Source: Herbaspirillum sp. 3R11 (GTDB taxonomy: Bacteria; Pseudomonadota; Gammaproteobacteria; Burkholderiales; Burkholderiaceae_D). Taken from it: a stretch of 64,000 nt of DNA. Made by a program: the position numbers and the translations under genes. The notes below the pieces were generated by a model. The model had not been told where the DNA came from, did no database searches, and saw only the letters and a list, made by a program, of their open reading frames with translations. The stretch lies in the NCBI RefSeq assembly GCF_004563925.1, contig NZ_SPNJ01000001.1, positions 1,054,001 through 1,118,000 on the forward strand, written 5' to 3'. The first letter of the stretch is position 1. Every line of letters starts with the position of its first letter. Positions 8,354 through 17,838 of the stretch are shown one piece after another.

Positions 8354-9829
8354 TCAGCGCCATATTTTTGCCAGCGTCTTGATTGCGGTTGCAATGGCGG
8401 CCTCGTCGGCGCCACCAAAACCCATCACCAGTCCGGCCTCGTTGCGACGCGCCGAACCAGGCAGCCAGAAGCGCGTCAGACCGTCGATCTCGATACCGGC
8501 TTCGGCCGCGCGATTGATCATGTCGTCCTGCTGCCTGATGGTCGGCACCCGCACCGAGCAATGCAGTCCGGCGTCGATTTGCGGCAGGCTGATGCCGCCC
8601 GGCTGATGGCGTTGCCAGCCGTCGACCATGGCGTCGCGGCGCGCGCGGCTGGCGCGGCGCATGCGGCGTACGTGGCGCTGGAAATGGCCTTGCGCCATGA
8701 ACTCCGCCATCACGGCTTGCTCCGACACCGAGGAGTGGCGGTCGTACTGCATGCGCAGGTTGATCAGCGGCGTCGCCAGCGCCGGCGGCGCGACGATGTA
8801 ACCGAGCCGCAAACCGGGGAAGGCGATCTTCGAAAACGTCCCCATGTGCAGCACGCGGCCGCTGCGGTCGAGCGAGGCGAGCAAAGCCAGCGGCGTGCCG
8901 CTGTAGCGGTATTCGCCGTCGTAGTCGTCTTCCAGGATATAGCTCTGGTTGGCTTCGGCCCAGGCCAGCAGTTCAAGCCGGCGCGCCAGCGACAGCGTGA
9001 CGCCGCTGGGGTATTGATGCGACGGCGTGACGTACGCAAGACGCACGTCGGGGTGGGCGTGCAACTCTTGCGCAATGAGGCCTTCGGCGTCGACGCCGAT
9101 GCCGACCAGCTTGCCGCCGTTGAGGGTCAGCGCCGACGCGGCGCGTGGGTAGCCGGGGTTTTCCATTGCTGCGGTGTCGCCCGGATTGAGCAGCAATTGC
9201 GCACACATGAACAGGGCCTGCTGGGTGCCGGCGGTGATGATGATCTGGTCCGGATCACACACCAGTCCGCGCGAATTGCGCAGGTAGCCGGCCAGCATTT
9301 CGCGCAATTGCGGATCGCCGGCGGGGTCGCTGTAGCCGATGCGGTTTTCGGTGCCGCGACGCCAGAAGTCGGCCTGCAAGCGCGCCCAGACGTCGCCCGG
9401 AAACAGGTCCAGCGCCGGCACGCCGATGCGGAACGTGCGCGGTTTTCCGGGCGGCGGCAGCACCTTGGCGGGCAGCGCCATGCGTTGTCCGAGTTCGGAC
9501 AGGCGCGGGGCAATATCGATCTCGCCTGCCGCCGGCGTGCGGGCGATATCGCTGGCCGGCGCCGAGACATAGGTGCCGTCGCCGACGCGCGCGCTGATGT
9601 AGCCCTCGGCGTACAGCTGGTCGTAGGCGCGGACCACGGTGGTGCGCGAGATGCTGAGCGCCAGCGCCAGTTCGCGCGTGGTGGGCAGCTTTACCTGCCG
9701 ATCGATCTGACCTTTGAGGATGCGGTCACGCAGGCTTTGGTAAAGCTGCACGGCGAGGCCTTTGTCGGGCGCGAGGTGCAGCCCGGTCAGGTCGAACGGA
9801 AACGGCGAGGCGTGGATGCTGTTTTGCAT
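8354..9829 (-). CDS. MocR/PdxR-type GntR regulator with aminotransferase-like domain
   Basis: The 491-residue protein joins an N-terminal GntR winged helix (RQVKLPTTRELALALSIS and RTTVVRAYDQLYAEGY) to a full-length fold-type I aminotransferase-like domain. That domain has ITAGTQQALF, the PLP-site aspartate region ILEDDYDGEYRY and the lysine of FSKIAFPGLRLG. Such proteins bind PLP and regulate vitamin B6, GABA or taurine genes, among others. The gene faces a GNAT acetyltransferase across a 107-base spacer holding an inverted repeat, the usual place for its operator. Confidence 0.92.
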   Translation of the reverse strand: MQNSIHASPFPFDLTGLHLAPDKGLAVQLYQSLRDRILKGQIDRQVKLPTTRELALALSISRTTVVRAYDQLYAEGYISARVGDGTYVSAPASDIARTPAAGEIDIAPRLSELGQRMALPAKVLPPPGKPRTFRIGVPALDLFPGDVWARLQADFWRRGTENRIGYSDPAGDPQLREMLAGYLRNSRGLVCDPDQIIITAGTQQALFMCAQLLLNPGDTAAMENPGYPRAASALTLNGGKLVGIGVDAEGLIAQELHAHPDVRLAYVTPSHQYPSGVTLSLARRLELLAWAEANQSYILEDDYDGEYRYSGTPLALLASLDRSGRVLHMGTFSKIAFPGLRLGYIVAPPALATPLINLRMQYDRHSSVSEQAVMAEFMAQGHFQRHVRRMRRASRARRDAMVDGWQRHQPGGISLPQIDAGLHCSVRVPTIRQQDDMINRAAEAGIEIDGLTRFWLPGSARRNEAGLVMGFGGADEAAIATAIKTLAKIWR

Positions 9830-9851
9830 TGGTTTTACGAAAATAGCGGAT

Positions 9852-9875
9852 ATTGGCTCTTTTTAAAGACCAAAT
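9852..9875. promoter_or_regulatory. Candidate MocR operator in the divergent spacer
   Basis: ATTGG-C-TCTTT-TT-AAAGA-CCAAAT is an imperfect inverted repeat (TTGG/CCAA and TCTTT/AAAGA arms). It lies in the AT-rich middle of the spacer between the MocR-type gene and the acetyltransferase gene. Position and symmetry suggest it controls one or both genes. Confidence 0.45.
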
Positions 9876-9936
9876 TTATCATTAATCTGTGCAACATGCT
9901 CAACAATTCTTCAAGAAAACCTCGGATCTCTCTGCC

Positions 9937-10674
9937 ATGACGACCTCTGCAAATTCCGCTACCCAGAACCAGTTCGGTCAACCGGTCGGCGCCTCCTTGC
10001 CGGACTGGACGCCACGCTCGTTGCCGCCGCTAACCGCGATGTATGGGCGTTACTGCCGCGTCGAGCCGATCCGTCCGGTGCATGCGGAGCAATTGTTCGA
10101 CGCCAACGGCGACGATGCCGACGGTCGCAATTTCACCTATCTGTTCGTCGATCCGCCAGCCGGCATTGATGAATACCGCGCATGGGTCGAGAAGATGAGC
10201 GTGAGCAAGGATCCGATGATGCACGCCATCATCAATCTGGACAGCGGCGAAGCGGTGGGCGTCGGCTCCTTCATGCGCATCGATCCCAACTTCGGCGTGA
10301 TTGAAATCGGCAACATCAATTTTTCACCGCGTTTGCAGCGCACCCGCGCCGCCACCGAAGCGATGTTCCTGATGATGCGGCGCGCCTTCGACGAACTTGG
10401 CTATCGCCGCTATGAGTGGAAGTGCGACAGCCTCAATGCACCGTCGCGCGCTGCGGCAGCGCGTTACGGTTTCACCTTCGAAGGCGTGTTCCGCCAGGCC
10501 GTGGTGTACAAGAATCGCAGCCGCGATACGGCGTGGTTCTCGATCATCGACAGTGAATGGCCGCAGGTCAAAAGCGCCTTCGAACACTGGCTCGATCCGG
10601 AGAATTTCGACGCGCAGGGGCAACAGCGCGAGAGCCTCGGCACATTGATGGCGCGTTACCGTGCGGCAAAATAA
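9937..10674 (+). CDS. GNAT family N-acetyltransferase (RimJ/RimL-like)
   Basis: The 245-residue protein has one GNAT domain of the RimJ/RimL-like branch, with EAVGVGSFMRIDPNFGVIEIG followed by the acetyl-CoA-binding region QRTRAATEAMFLMM (both quoted in part) and the late motif NAPSRAAAARYGF. I start it at 9937 (MTTSANSATQ); an in-frame ATG 48 bases earlier lies inside the probable promoter and operator. It is divergent from the MocR-type regulator, an arrangement in which the regulator commonly controls the acetyltransferase. The acceptor substrate is unknown. Confidence 0.85.
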   Translation: MTTSANSATQNQFGQPVGASLPDWTPRSLPPLTAMYGRYCRVEPIRPVHAEQLFDANGDDADGRNFTYLFVDPPAGIDEYRAWVEKMSVSKDPMMHAIINLDSGEAVGVGSFMRIDPNFGVIEIGNINFSPRLQRTRAATEAMFLMMRRAFDELGYRRYEWKCDSLNAPSRAAAARYGFTFEGVFRQAVVYKNRSRDTAWFSIIDSEWPQVKSAFEHWLDPENFDAQGQQRESLGTLMARYRAAK

Positions 10675-10737
10675 ACCGTCCGGCAATAGAATGACGCCTT
10701 CGATTTATTCATAACAAGTAAACTCATTTCACAAACC

Positions 10738-11652
10738 ATGCGCGAATCCAGTTTGTCGTCCCGCCAGGCCATCGTCCTCCTTGGCGTCGTCGTATTGATA
10801 TGGGGTACGACCTGGCCGGCCAACAAGGCCATCCTGCACTACATGTCGCCGATCTGGTCGACTGCCATCCGCTCGTGCATCGGCACGCTGGTGCTGGTGG
10901 TGCTTTGCCTGGCGCGCGGCCGTCTGGTGCTGCCGCAGCGCGGCGACCTGCCGGTGGTGTTCAGCGTCGGCCTGCTGCACATGACGGCGTATTCGATCCT
11001 CGGCAACATCGGCATGCAGCACGTCGCTGCCGGCCGTTCGGTGGTGCTGGCATACACCACGCCGATCTGGGTGGCGCCGTGTGCGCGGCTGTTCCTGGGC
11101 GAGGCCTTCACGCTGCGTCGCGCCATCGGCACCGTGTTCGGCTTGCTGGGACTGGTGCTGATCTTCAATCCACTGGCGTTCGATTGGGGCAACCATGATT
11201 CGGTGCTCGGCAACGGGCTGATCTTGCTGGGGGCGATGTTCTGGGCGGCCAGCATCTTGTACGTGCGCGGCCATCGCTGGATCGGCGAGCCGTTCGACTT
11301 GCTTGTGTGGCAAGCGCTTGTCGCAAGCTGCGTACTGGTGCCGTGCGCTTTCGTGTTTGAAGGCCCGCTGCAGTTCGAGTGGAGTGTTCCGCTGGTCGGC
11401 TTGCAGGTTTATAGCGCCACGTTCGGCATTGCCATCGCTTACTGGGCCATCAACAGAGTCAATCGTTCCTTGCCGGCGATGACGACCTCGCTGGGGCTGC
11501 TGGCCGTCCCGGTGTTCGGCATCATCTGTTCATCGGTGATACTCGGCGAAACGCTGGAGTTCAGTCTGGTGGCGTCGATGGCGCTGATCATCGCCGGCAT
11601 TGCCATCGGCGCGTTGCCGGAGAAGCGGACGGTGCGCGCGTCAGCTTCTTAA
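10738..11652 (+). CDS. EamA/DMT superfamily transporter
   Basis: This 304-residue integral membrane protein has ten predicted helices in two EamA repeats, starting with IVLLGVVVLIWGTTWPANKA. The conserved AxxTTPIW-type motif appears as LAYTTPIWVAP, and the second repeat ends in VLGETL. DMT transporters move metabolites, amino acids or toxic analogues; no neighbour indicates which. The stop codon shares TTAA with the convergent hydrolase gene. Confidence 0.87.
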   Translation: MRESSLSSRQAIVLLGVVVLIWGTTWPANKAILHYMSPIWSTAIRSCIGTLVLVVLCLARGRLVLPQRGDLPVVFSVGLLHMTAYSILGNIGMQHVAAGRSVVLAYTTPIWVAPCARLFLGEAFTLRRAIGTVFGLLGLVLIFNPLAFDWGNHDSVLGNGLILLGAMFWAASILYVRGHRWIGEPFDLLVWQALVASCVLVPCAFVFEGPLQFEWSVPLVGLQVYSATFGIAIAYWAINRVNRSLPAMTTSLGLLAVPVFGIICSSVILGETLEFSLVASMALIIAGIAIGALPEKRTVRASAS

Positions 11653-12548
11653 GCTGCCGTCGCCGCCGGCCACTCTTCCAGAATACGACGGCGCGTGGCG
11701 CCCGAGCTCAGCCATTGCAGCGTTTCATTCCACAGGCTTTGGCGGAAACGTTCGTGAAAGAAGGCGAAGTGGCCGATCTCCCTGATATGCAGATCGGTCG
11801 GTGTCAGGCTCACCAGCGTGCGCGCGCTGCCGGTGTAGTACTGCAGCAGGCGCGTCACCGCAGCCGGCGTGCCGAACGGATCGTCGCTGATCGTATAGGC
11901 CAGGGTAGGGCCGCCCAGGTTGCCGAAGAATTGCACGCGCGCGGCGTCGGGATGTTCCAGCGCAGCGCGGCGGAACGCCCATTCGTGCGCGACGCCGGCC
12001 GGCAAGTCTTCCAGCCATCCTAGCCGCCGACCTGGGAAATAGCCGGTCACCGCAGTCAGTAACGGCATCAGCACATGCCACTTCAAAAACATCCGCTTGC
12101 GCGCAGCGGGCGCGTAGTCGCGCCAGTAGGCGTATTGCGCACCGATGATCAGCAGCCGGTCGATGCGCCAGTTGGATGCGGCGTAACCAGGCATGACGCC
12201 GCCGATGCTGTGGCCGACGACGTGGATCTCGCTGTCCGGGAAGTTATTGGCGGCCCACTGCATGATGCCTTCGAAGTCCTTGCTGCCCCAGTCGTATTTG
12301 GCCGCGCGCAGCCGCCGCAGCGAATCCGTCCGCGAGGCGCCGATGCCGCGGTAGTCCCAAGTGATCGCGAGATAGCCGTGCTCGGCCAGGAAGCGGGCGT
12401 AGCGCGCGTAATAGGCGGCCTTGACGCCGGTGGCGCAATTGATAATCGCGATGCGTCCGGGCAGCGGCGCATCCCCGGTGTAGAACAGTGTGGCGCCGAG
12501 CAGGTAGCCGTCGGTCGCTTCAATCTGGATGGGGGATTCGATGCGCAT
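11649..12548 (-). CDS. Alpha/beta hydrolase (serine hydrolase)
   Basis: The 299-residue protein has an alpha/beta-hydrolase core with strand-turn ITWDYRGIGAS and nucleophile elbow GHSIGG, placing Ser114 as the nucleophile. The region GHFAFFHERFRQ near residue 270 supplies the probable catalytic histidine. There is no signal peptide, so it should act in the cytoplasm on an ester or peptide of unknown identity. It is divergent from a LysR gene that could regulate it. Confidence 0.82.
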   Translation of the reverse strand: MRIESPIQIEATDGYLLGATLFYTGDAPLPGRIAIINCATGVKAAYYARYARFLAEHGYLAITWDYRGIGASRTDSLRRLRAAKYDWGSKDFEGIMQWAANNFPDSEIHVVGHSIGGVMPGYAASNWRIDRLLIIGAQYAYWRDYAPAARKRMFLKWHVLMPLLTAVTGYFPGRRLGWLEDLPAGVAHEWAFRRAALEHPDAARVQFFGNLGGPTLAYTISDDPFGTPAAVTRLLQYYTGSARTLVSLTPTDLHIREIGHFAFFHERFRQSLWNETLQWLSSGATRRRILEEWPAATAA

Positions 12549-12627
12549 GGGCGGCCGGAGGGCGTGGGATTGGATTCAAGGAAAGAAATTGTTGTTGCGC
12601 CTCCATTGTAGGAAGCGCTGCGCCTTT

Positions 12628-12640
12628 GCATAAGCTATGC
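12628..12640. promoter_or_regulatory. Short palindrome in the hydrolase-LysR divergent spacer
   Basis: GCATA-AGC-TATGC is a five-base inverted repeat in the spacer between the hydrolase and LysR genes. It is a weak candidate for a LysR site and rests on symmetry alone. Confidence 0.25.
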
Positions 12641-12675
12641 TGTCTTCATCAATTTGTTGAAAAAAGTTCACCAAT

Positions 12676-13575
12676 ATGAGCCTCGACGCCAATTCCCTGA
12701 TCATCTTCTGTCATGTCGCCAAGGCCGGCAGCCTGAGCAAGGCCGCCAAGGCGCTGAGCCTGTCGCGTTCGGCGCTGAGCCACCGCATCAAGGCGATCGA
12801 AGGACGCCTGGGTTGCCAGTTGCTGATGCGCACCACGCGAAAGGTCGGGCTGACCGAGGCCGGCTACCGGCTGGCCGAACATGCCGACCGCATGGCCGAC
12901 ATCCTCAAGGACGCCAACATGCTGGCGCACGGCCTCAATGAAGATACAGCCGGGCTGGTGCGGATTTCTGCGCCGCTGACCTTGGGTTCCGTGTGGCTCA
13001 AGCCGCTGCTGATGTCCTACATGCAGGCCAATCCGCGCGTGCAGGTGGACTTGCGTTTCAGCGAGCAGGCGGTCGACATCACCAGCGATCCGGTAGACCT
13101 GGCGATCCGCGTGGCGTCGACGTTGCCCGATGACGTGGTGGCAAAAAAGCTGTTCGGCATTTCGTGGCGGCTGTGCGCCAGTCCCGATCTGGCCGGGCGC
13201 TACGCCGCCGACTTGGCGGCCGGCAATCTGGCGGCGTTGCCGCTGGCGGGCTTCTCGCGCAGTCGCCAGTTCACGCAGCCGCTGATCGCGCGCGACGGCA
13301 TTGCCATGCCGCTGGCCAACGAGACCGTGCTGCTGTCGAACGATCTTGACGTTGTGCGCGAAGCGGTGCGCCGTTCGCTGTGCGTGGCGGTGATGCCCGA
13401 TTATTTCGTCAGCGAAGACCTGGCGTCGGGACGGCTGGTGAATCTCTTGCCGGACGCGCAAGTGGAGGTCGGCATCGGCGATCACGTCTATGCGCTGCAT
13501 CTGCCGGGACGCTTGCTGCCGGCGCGCGTGCGCAGCCTGATCGCTTTTCTCGCGCAAGAGGGTGTGAAGCAATAG
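12676..13575 (+). CDS. LysR-family transcriptional regulator
   Basis: The 299-residue protein starts MSLDANSLIIFCHVAKAGSL and has the LysR helix-turn-helix (LSKAAKALSLSRSALSHRIK). The effector domain belongs to the group with the LVRISAPLTLG and FSEQAVDITSDPVDLAIRV pattern, common in regulators of quinone or aldehyde stress genes. The neighbouring divergent hydrolase is the likeliest target, and the regulator probably represses or activates its own promoter too. Confidence 0.9.
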   Translation: MSLDANSLIIFCHVAKAGSLSKAAKALSLSRSALSHRIKAIEGRLGCQLLMRTTRKVGLTEAGYRLAEHADRMADILKDANMLAHGLNEDTAGLVRISAPLTLGSVWLKPLLMSYMQANPRVQVDLRFSEQAVDITSDPVDLAIRVASTLPDDVVAKKLFGISWRLCASPDLAGRYAADLAAGNLAALPLAGFSRSRQFTQPLIARDGIAMPLANETVLLSNDLDVVREAVRRSLCVAVMPDYFVSEDLASGRLVNLLPDAQVEVGIGDHVYALHLPGRLLPARVRSLIAFLAQEGVKQ

Positions 13576-13676
13576 TCCATGCTTGATTGTTGAGATTTTC
13601 TGGACGGAGAGGGGGTGTATTTTTTTTGTACAAAGCCTCTTCCCAAGCGTGAAACAGTTGACGTAGAATCGTCAGC

Positions 13677-13691
13677 GGACCCCTCGGGTCC
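13677..13691. repeat. Small hairpin in the leader of the aminotransferase gene
   Basis: GGACCC-CTC-GGGTCC forms a perfect six-base stem 44 bases before the aminotransferase start. It may structure the 5' untranslated region or end the upstream LysR transcript; no T-run follows. Confidence 0.3.
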
Positions 13692-13734
13692 AACGTCGCT
13701 CGGACGGTTCCGGGCGCTTACGTGAAAGTACAAC

Positions 13735-14967
13735 ATGACTCAATCCCGCAGTCCGCGCAGCTTTGCGCGCATCGATCGCCTTCCTCCCTACGTTTTCAAC
13801 ATCACCGCCGAACTCAAGATGGCCGCACGCCGCCGTGGCGAGGACATCATCGACATGTCGATGGGAAACCCCGACGGCGCCACGCCGCCGCACATCGTCG
13901 AGAAGCTGGTCGAAGTGGCGCAGCGTCCCGACACGCACGGCTATTCGGCGTCGAAGGGCATCCCGCGCCTGCGCCGCGCCATCACGCACTGGTACAAGAG
14001 CCGCTACGACGTCGAGTTCAATCCGGACAGCGAAGCGATCGTCACGATCGGCTCCAAGGAAGGCCTTGCGCATCTGATGCTGGCCACGCTGGACAAGGGC
14101 GACACCGTGCTGGTGCCGAACCCGAGTTACCCGATTCATATCTACGGCGCGGTGATTGCCGGCGCCGACATCCGCTCGGTGCGCATGAGCCCGGACGTGG
14201 ACTTTTTCTCCGAGCTGGAACGCGCCATCCGCGAGAGCTATCCCAAGCCCAAGATGATGGTGCTGGGCTTCCCGTCGAATCCGACTGCGCAATGCGTGGA
14301 GCTGGAGTTCTTCGAACGCGTGATCAAGCTGGCGCGCGAGCACAACATCCTCGTGGTGCATGACCTGGCTTACGCCGACATCACTTTCGACGGCTGGAAA
14401 GCGCCGTCCATCATGCAAGTTGAGGGCGCACGCGAAGTCGCGGTGGAATTTTTCACGCTGTCCAAGAGCTACAACATGGCCGGCTGGCGCATCGGTTTCA
14501 TGGTCGGCAACAAGGAGCTGGTGGCGGCGTTGGCGCGCATCAAGAGCTATCACGACTACGGCAGTTTCACGCCGGTGCAGGTGGCGGCGATTGCCGCGCT
14601 GGAAGGCGACCAGTCCTGCGTGGAAGAAATCCGCGCCAACTATGAAAGCCGCCGCAACGTGCTGGTCAAGGGCTTGCATGAAGCCGGCTGGATGGTCGAT
14701 GTGCCGAAGGCATCCATGTACATCTGGGCGCGCATTCCCGAGGCCTACCGTCATCTCGGCTCGCTGGAATTTGCGCGTCAGTTGCTGGAAAAGGCCAAGG
14801 TTTGTGTCTCGCCCGGCATCGGCTTCGGTGAATACGGCGATGAATACGTGCGTTTCGCGCTGATCGAAAATGAAGCGCGCATCCGCCAGGCGATCCGCGG
14901 CATCAAGACCATGCTGCGCGGTGAAAAGGAAGCCCCGTCGAAAGACAAGGCCGTCCGTAAAACTTAA
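13735..14967 (+). CDS. alaC: PLP-dependent aminotransferase, alanine transaminase AlaC type
   Basis: The 410-residue protein is a fold-type I class I/II aminotransferase that should interconvert pyruvate plus glutamate with alanine plus 2-oxoglutarate. It has the substrate-site start [10 protein letters not shown]-like ([12 protein letters not shown]), the PNPSYPIH and GFPSNPTAQ loops and the PLP lysine K244 in [12 protein letters not shown]. Length and motifs match the AlaC/YfdZ group. In many Betaproteobacteria this gene precedes homoserine dehydrogenase, but here it ends on a shared TTAA with a convergent membrane-protein gene. Confidence 0.87.
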   Translation: MTQSRSPRSFARIDRLPPYVFNITAELKMAARRRGEDIIDMSMGNPDGATPPHIVEKLVEVAQRPDTHGYSASKGIPRLRRAITHWYKSRYDVEFNPDSEAIVTIGSKEGLAHLMLATLDKGDTVLVPNPSYPIHIYGAVIAGADIRSVRMSPDVDFFSELERAIRESYPKPKMMVLGFPSNPTAQCVELEFFERVIKLAREHNILVVHDLAYADITFDGWKAPSIMQVEGAREVAVEFFTLSKSYNMAGWRIGFMVGNKELVAALARIKSYHDYGSFTPVQVAAIAALEGDQSCVEEIRANYESRRNVLVKGLHEAGWMVDVPKASMYIWARIPEAYRHLGSLEFARQLLEKAKVCVSPGIGFGEYGDEYVRFALIENEARIRQAIRGIKTMLRGEKEAPSKDKAVRKT

Positions 14968-15419
14968 ACCTGCGTGAGCAGCGGCCCGAGCGCGCCGAGG
15001 GTGACGACGATCAGTCCGAGGATCAGGTTGATGCCGACGATGCGGCGGATCTGTCCGAGCGCTGCACCGCCGGCGGCCCAGTCTTCAGCCGCGACGGCGC
15101 GCTTGAGGCGCTTGTATGGCGCGAAGAACAGATGCGCGAAGATCAGCATCATCAGTATGCCGAGCCCGGCCATGCCGGAGATATACACCGGCGGCTTGCC
15201 CATCTGCGCCATCATGGGCAGGCCGCTGGCCAGGATCAGCGCGATCGCCAGCCACACCCAGGTGAAGAACTTGCCGAACACGCCGTTCCACAGCGCCAGT
15301 CGCGCCGGCGGTTGCAACACGGCGGCCGCGACCGGACGCAGGCACAGGTAGGCGAAGAACATGCCGCCGACCCAGACGGTGAAACCGAGAATATGCAAAT
15401 ATTTGGCGAAGAGCATCAT
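14964..15419 (-). CDS. CopD-family integral membrane protein
   Basis: The 151-residue protein has four predicted membrane helices and begins [20 protein letters not shown]. The early KYLHxLGxxxWVGGMFF pattern marks the CopD family; histidine 9 is in a position thought to bind metal or haem in relatives. Copper handling is known for some members, but there is no CopC or other copper gene nearby. The start codon ATG at 15419 faces the MOSC gene across 145 bases. Confidence 0.8.
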   Translation of the reverse strand: MMLFAKYLHILGFTVWVGGMFFAYLCLRPVAAAVLQPPARLALWNGVFGKFFTWVWLAIALILASGLPMMAQMGKPPVYISGMAGLGILMMLIFAHLFFAPYKRLKRAVAAEDWAAGGAALGQIRRIVGINLILGLIVVTLGALGPLLTQV

Positions 15420-15564
15420 GGCAAAAGTGATCTATATGTGGTGAACCTGGCAAGGGACTGCAGGCAGTCCGGCGAAAGCGGATTGTCGCATGCCTGGCGC
15501 AAGTACAGGACGACGCCATTCGCATCGTCTCACATCAGAAGAATATCCCAGTGAAGACCGACCC

Positions 15565-16431
15565 ATGATTACCTTGAGCGCCTTGCACATCTATCCCATC
15601 AAATCCTGCGGCGGCATCAGCTTGCCGCAAGCCGCCGTCGGCGAGTTTGGTCTGAATCTGGATCGCAGCTGGATGCTGGTCGACGGCGACGGGCGCTTCC
15701 TGTCGCAACGCGAACATGGACGCATGGCGACGATTTCGACAGCGCTGGAGCACGATACGCCGGCGCTGCTGACCGTGCGTGCGCCCGGCATGGCCGACCT
15801 TCACTTGCCGACACGCATCGAGCAGGGCGCTCCGAGGTTGCCGGTGACGATCTGGGACGATGTCGTCGACGCGCTCGATTGCAGCGACTCTGCGCATCGC
15901 TGGTTTTCGGATTACCTGCAGGCCGACGTGCGGCTGGTGCGTTTTGATCCGCAGTCCCGACGCGTCTGCAGCCAGCGCTGGACCGGTGACCTCACGGCGA
16001 CGACGCAGTTTTCCGACGGTTTTCCGATCCTGGTGGTGGGCGAAGCATCGCTGCAAGACCTGAACCTGCGCCTGCAAAAGAAGGGCACGCCGGCATTACC
16101 GATGGATCGCTTCCGGCCCAACCTGGTGCTGTCCGGACTGGAAGCCTACGAGGAGGATTACCTCGACACGCTGAGCTTCGGTCCGGTCGGCAGGGAAGTC
16201 GTGCTCAAGCTGGTCAAGCCGTGTGCGCGCTGTCCGGTGCCCGGCATTGACCAGCAGACCGGCCTGCGCGATGCCGACTGGCCTGACGAACCGCTCGACA
16301 CGATGGCCGCTTACCGCGCCAACGAGCGCGTCGGCGGCGGCCTGACGTTCGGTCAGAATGCGATCGTGGTGCAGGGCTGGGACAATCTGCTCGCGGTCGG
16401 GCAGGACGTCGTGGGCGAACTGGCGTTTTGA
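15565..16431 (+). CDS. MOSC domain-containing protein (YcbX/mARC-like)
   Basis: The 288-residue protein begins MITLSALHIYPIKSCGGISL, the N-terminal beta-barrel start of MOSC proteins, with the RSWMLVD turn. The MOSC domain follows, containing VKPCARCPVPGID. The cysteine in this motif is the expected ligand of the molybdenum cofactor. YcbX-type proteins reduce N-hydroxylated compounds using a 2Fe-2S partner. I start at 15565 rather than an in-frame upstream ATG because homologous sequence begins here. No 2Fe-2S domain is fused. Confidence 0.88.
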   Translation: MITLSALHIYPIKSCGGISLPQAAVGEFGLNLDRSWMLVDGDGRFLSQREHGRMATISTALEHDTPALLTVRAPGMADLHLPTRIEQGAPRLPVTIWDDVVDALDCSDSAHRWFSDYLQADVRLVRFDPQSRRVCSQRWTGDLTATTQFSDGFPILVVGEASLQDLNLRLQKKGTPALPMDRFRPNLVLSGLEAYEEDYLDTLSFGPVGREVVLKLVKPCARCPVPGIDQQTGLRDADWPDEPLDTMAAYRANERVGGGLTFGQNAIVVQGWDNLLAVGQDVVGELAF

Positions 16432-16629
16432 GCTCGGTGTTCCGCTTCTGATATTTCGCTGCGGCATTACCTGCAATTTCCTTGCGGCAGGGTTCTCTGA
16501 TTTGTCATACTCGGCAACCGTTCTTTGAGGTACATTCTTAAGAGAATGGGCATAAAACTTGCGATATCCGCTCAGGTTATCGATGTCTTTCATGCAAGCG
16601 ACTTGTTGAGAATCTGGGGAAATGAACGA

Positions 16630-17775
16630 ATGAAGCTGCTGGGTTCTTTGAAACTGCTGTGCTTCGGCGCGGCAGCCTTGTTGTCCGTGGCCGCAACGGC
16701 CGAAGACCGGACGGTATTGATAGGCTACGCGGCGCCGCTCACCGGCGCATCCGGCTCCATCGGCGCCAGTCTGGTGCAGGCGGCGGAAATCGCGGTGGAC
16801 GATGCCAATCGGCAAGGCCTGCACATCAACGGCGACAAGCTGGTGTTCAAGCTGCTGGTGCAGGACGACCGCTCGGATATGCGCACCGGTTTGCTGGTGG
16901 CCGACTACCTCGTCAAGAGCGGTGTTGTCGGCGTGATCGGTCACTGGAATTCGGGTGTCGGCATTCCGGCCTCGCGCATCTACAACAAAGCCGACGTCGT
17001 GCAAATTGCCCAGGCCACGACATCGCATGCTTACACGCAGCAATCCTTCCCGACGGCTTTCCGCATCGTGCCGCACGATGACGAGAATGCCTATTACACC
17101 GCCGAATACGTGGTGCGCGAGATGAAGGCGCAGCGCATTGCCATCATCGACGACCAGACTCCGTTCGGCAACGGCTACGCCAGGCAATTTGCGCAATCGG
17201 TCGAATCGTTCAAGGGCAATATTGTCAGCCAGTACGGCATCAGCAGTCGCACCTCGGATTTCAACGCGGTGCTCAAAAACATCCAGAAGCAGAATCCCGA
17301 CGTGGTCTTTTTCGGCGGTCTCGATGCGCAGGCCGGACAACTGGCGCGCGAGTTGCGTCGCTTCGGAATCGATGCGCCGCTGGTCGGCGTCGGCGGCACG
17401 GTTGGCCCGCAGTTTCTGAAAGCAGCGGGCGAAGCCGGCAATGGCACCATTGCGTTGGAGCCCGGCCCGGCATCCTACAAGGGCGCGCAATGGCATCAGT
17501 TCGACAAGACTTACAAGAGTCGTCACGGTGACGACATGGGCTTGTACGCGCCGTTTTCCTATGACGCCGTGCAGGTGCTGGTGGCGGCGATACGGCAAGC
17601 CAATTCGCTCGACCGGCAACGTATAGTGGCAGCGATGCATCAGGTCAGGCACAATGGGTTGACCGGGCCGGTGGCGTTCGATGAGAACGGTAATCTTGCC
17701 AATCCGGTATTCACCATTTATCAGGTCCGCAACCAGAAATGGACGCCGCTGAAAACCATCGGCGGCAAGAAGTAG
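16630..17775 (+). CDS. Periplasmic ABC-transporter substrate-binding protein, branched-chain amino acid type
   Basis: The 381-residue protein starts at 16630 with a signal peptide (MKLLGSLKLLCFGAAALLSV, cleavage likely after ATA). The mature part opens with VLIGYAAPLTGASGSIG, diagnostic of the LivJ-type (peripla_BP_6) fold, and continues with VVGVIGHWNSGVGIPAS and the hinge region. No permease or ATPase gene lies beside it, so it is an orphan binding protein that must work with a transporter elsewhere. The stop codon begins a short tandem repeat. Confidence 0.9.
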   Translation: MKLLGSLKLLCFGAAALLSVAATAEDRTVLIGYAAPLTGASGSIGASLVQAAEIAVDDANRQGLHINGDKLVFKLLVQDDRSDMRTGLLVADYLVKSGVVGVIGHWNSGVGIPASRIYNKADVVQIAQATTSHAYTQQSFPTAFRIVPHDDENAYYTAEYVVREMKAQRIAIIDDQTPFGNGYARQFAQSVESFKGNIVSQYGISSRTSDFNAVLKNIQKQNPDVVFFGGLDAQAGQLARELRRFGIDAPLVGVGGTVGPQFLKAAGEAGNGTIALEPGPASYKGAQWHQFDKTYKSRHGDDMGLYAPFSYDAVQVLVAAIRQANSLDRQRIVAAMHQVRHNGLTGPVAFDENGNLANPVFTIYQVRNQKWTPLKTIGGKK

Positions 17776-17801
17776 GCGCAGAAATAGGCGCAGAAATAGG
17801 C
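17773..17801 (+). repeat. Tandem 12-bp repeat at the end of the binding-protein gene
   Basis: TAGGCGCAGAAA occurs twice in a row (17773-17784 and 17785-17796) followed by a partial third copy. The first TAG is the stop codon of the binding protein, and the repeat keeps TAG in the same frame, giving back-up stop codons. Confidence 0.8.
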
Positions 17802-17838
17802 ACTCCACCAAACAATCAACCAACCCGTTCAGGAATAC

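Noticed and set aside
8300-9940. 546-codon rightward frame antisense to the MocR-type gene
   Set aside because: The MocR-type protein has both domains intact; the opposite frame has no motif.
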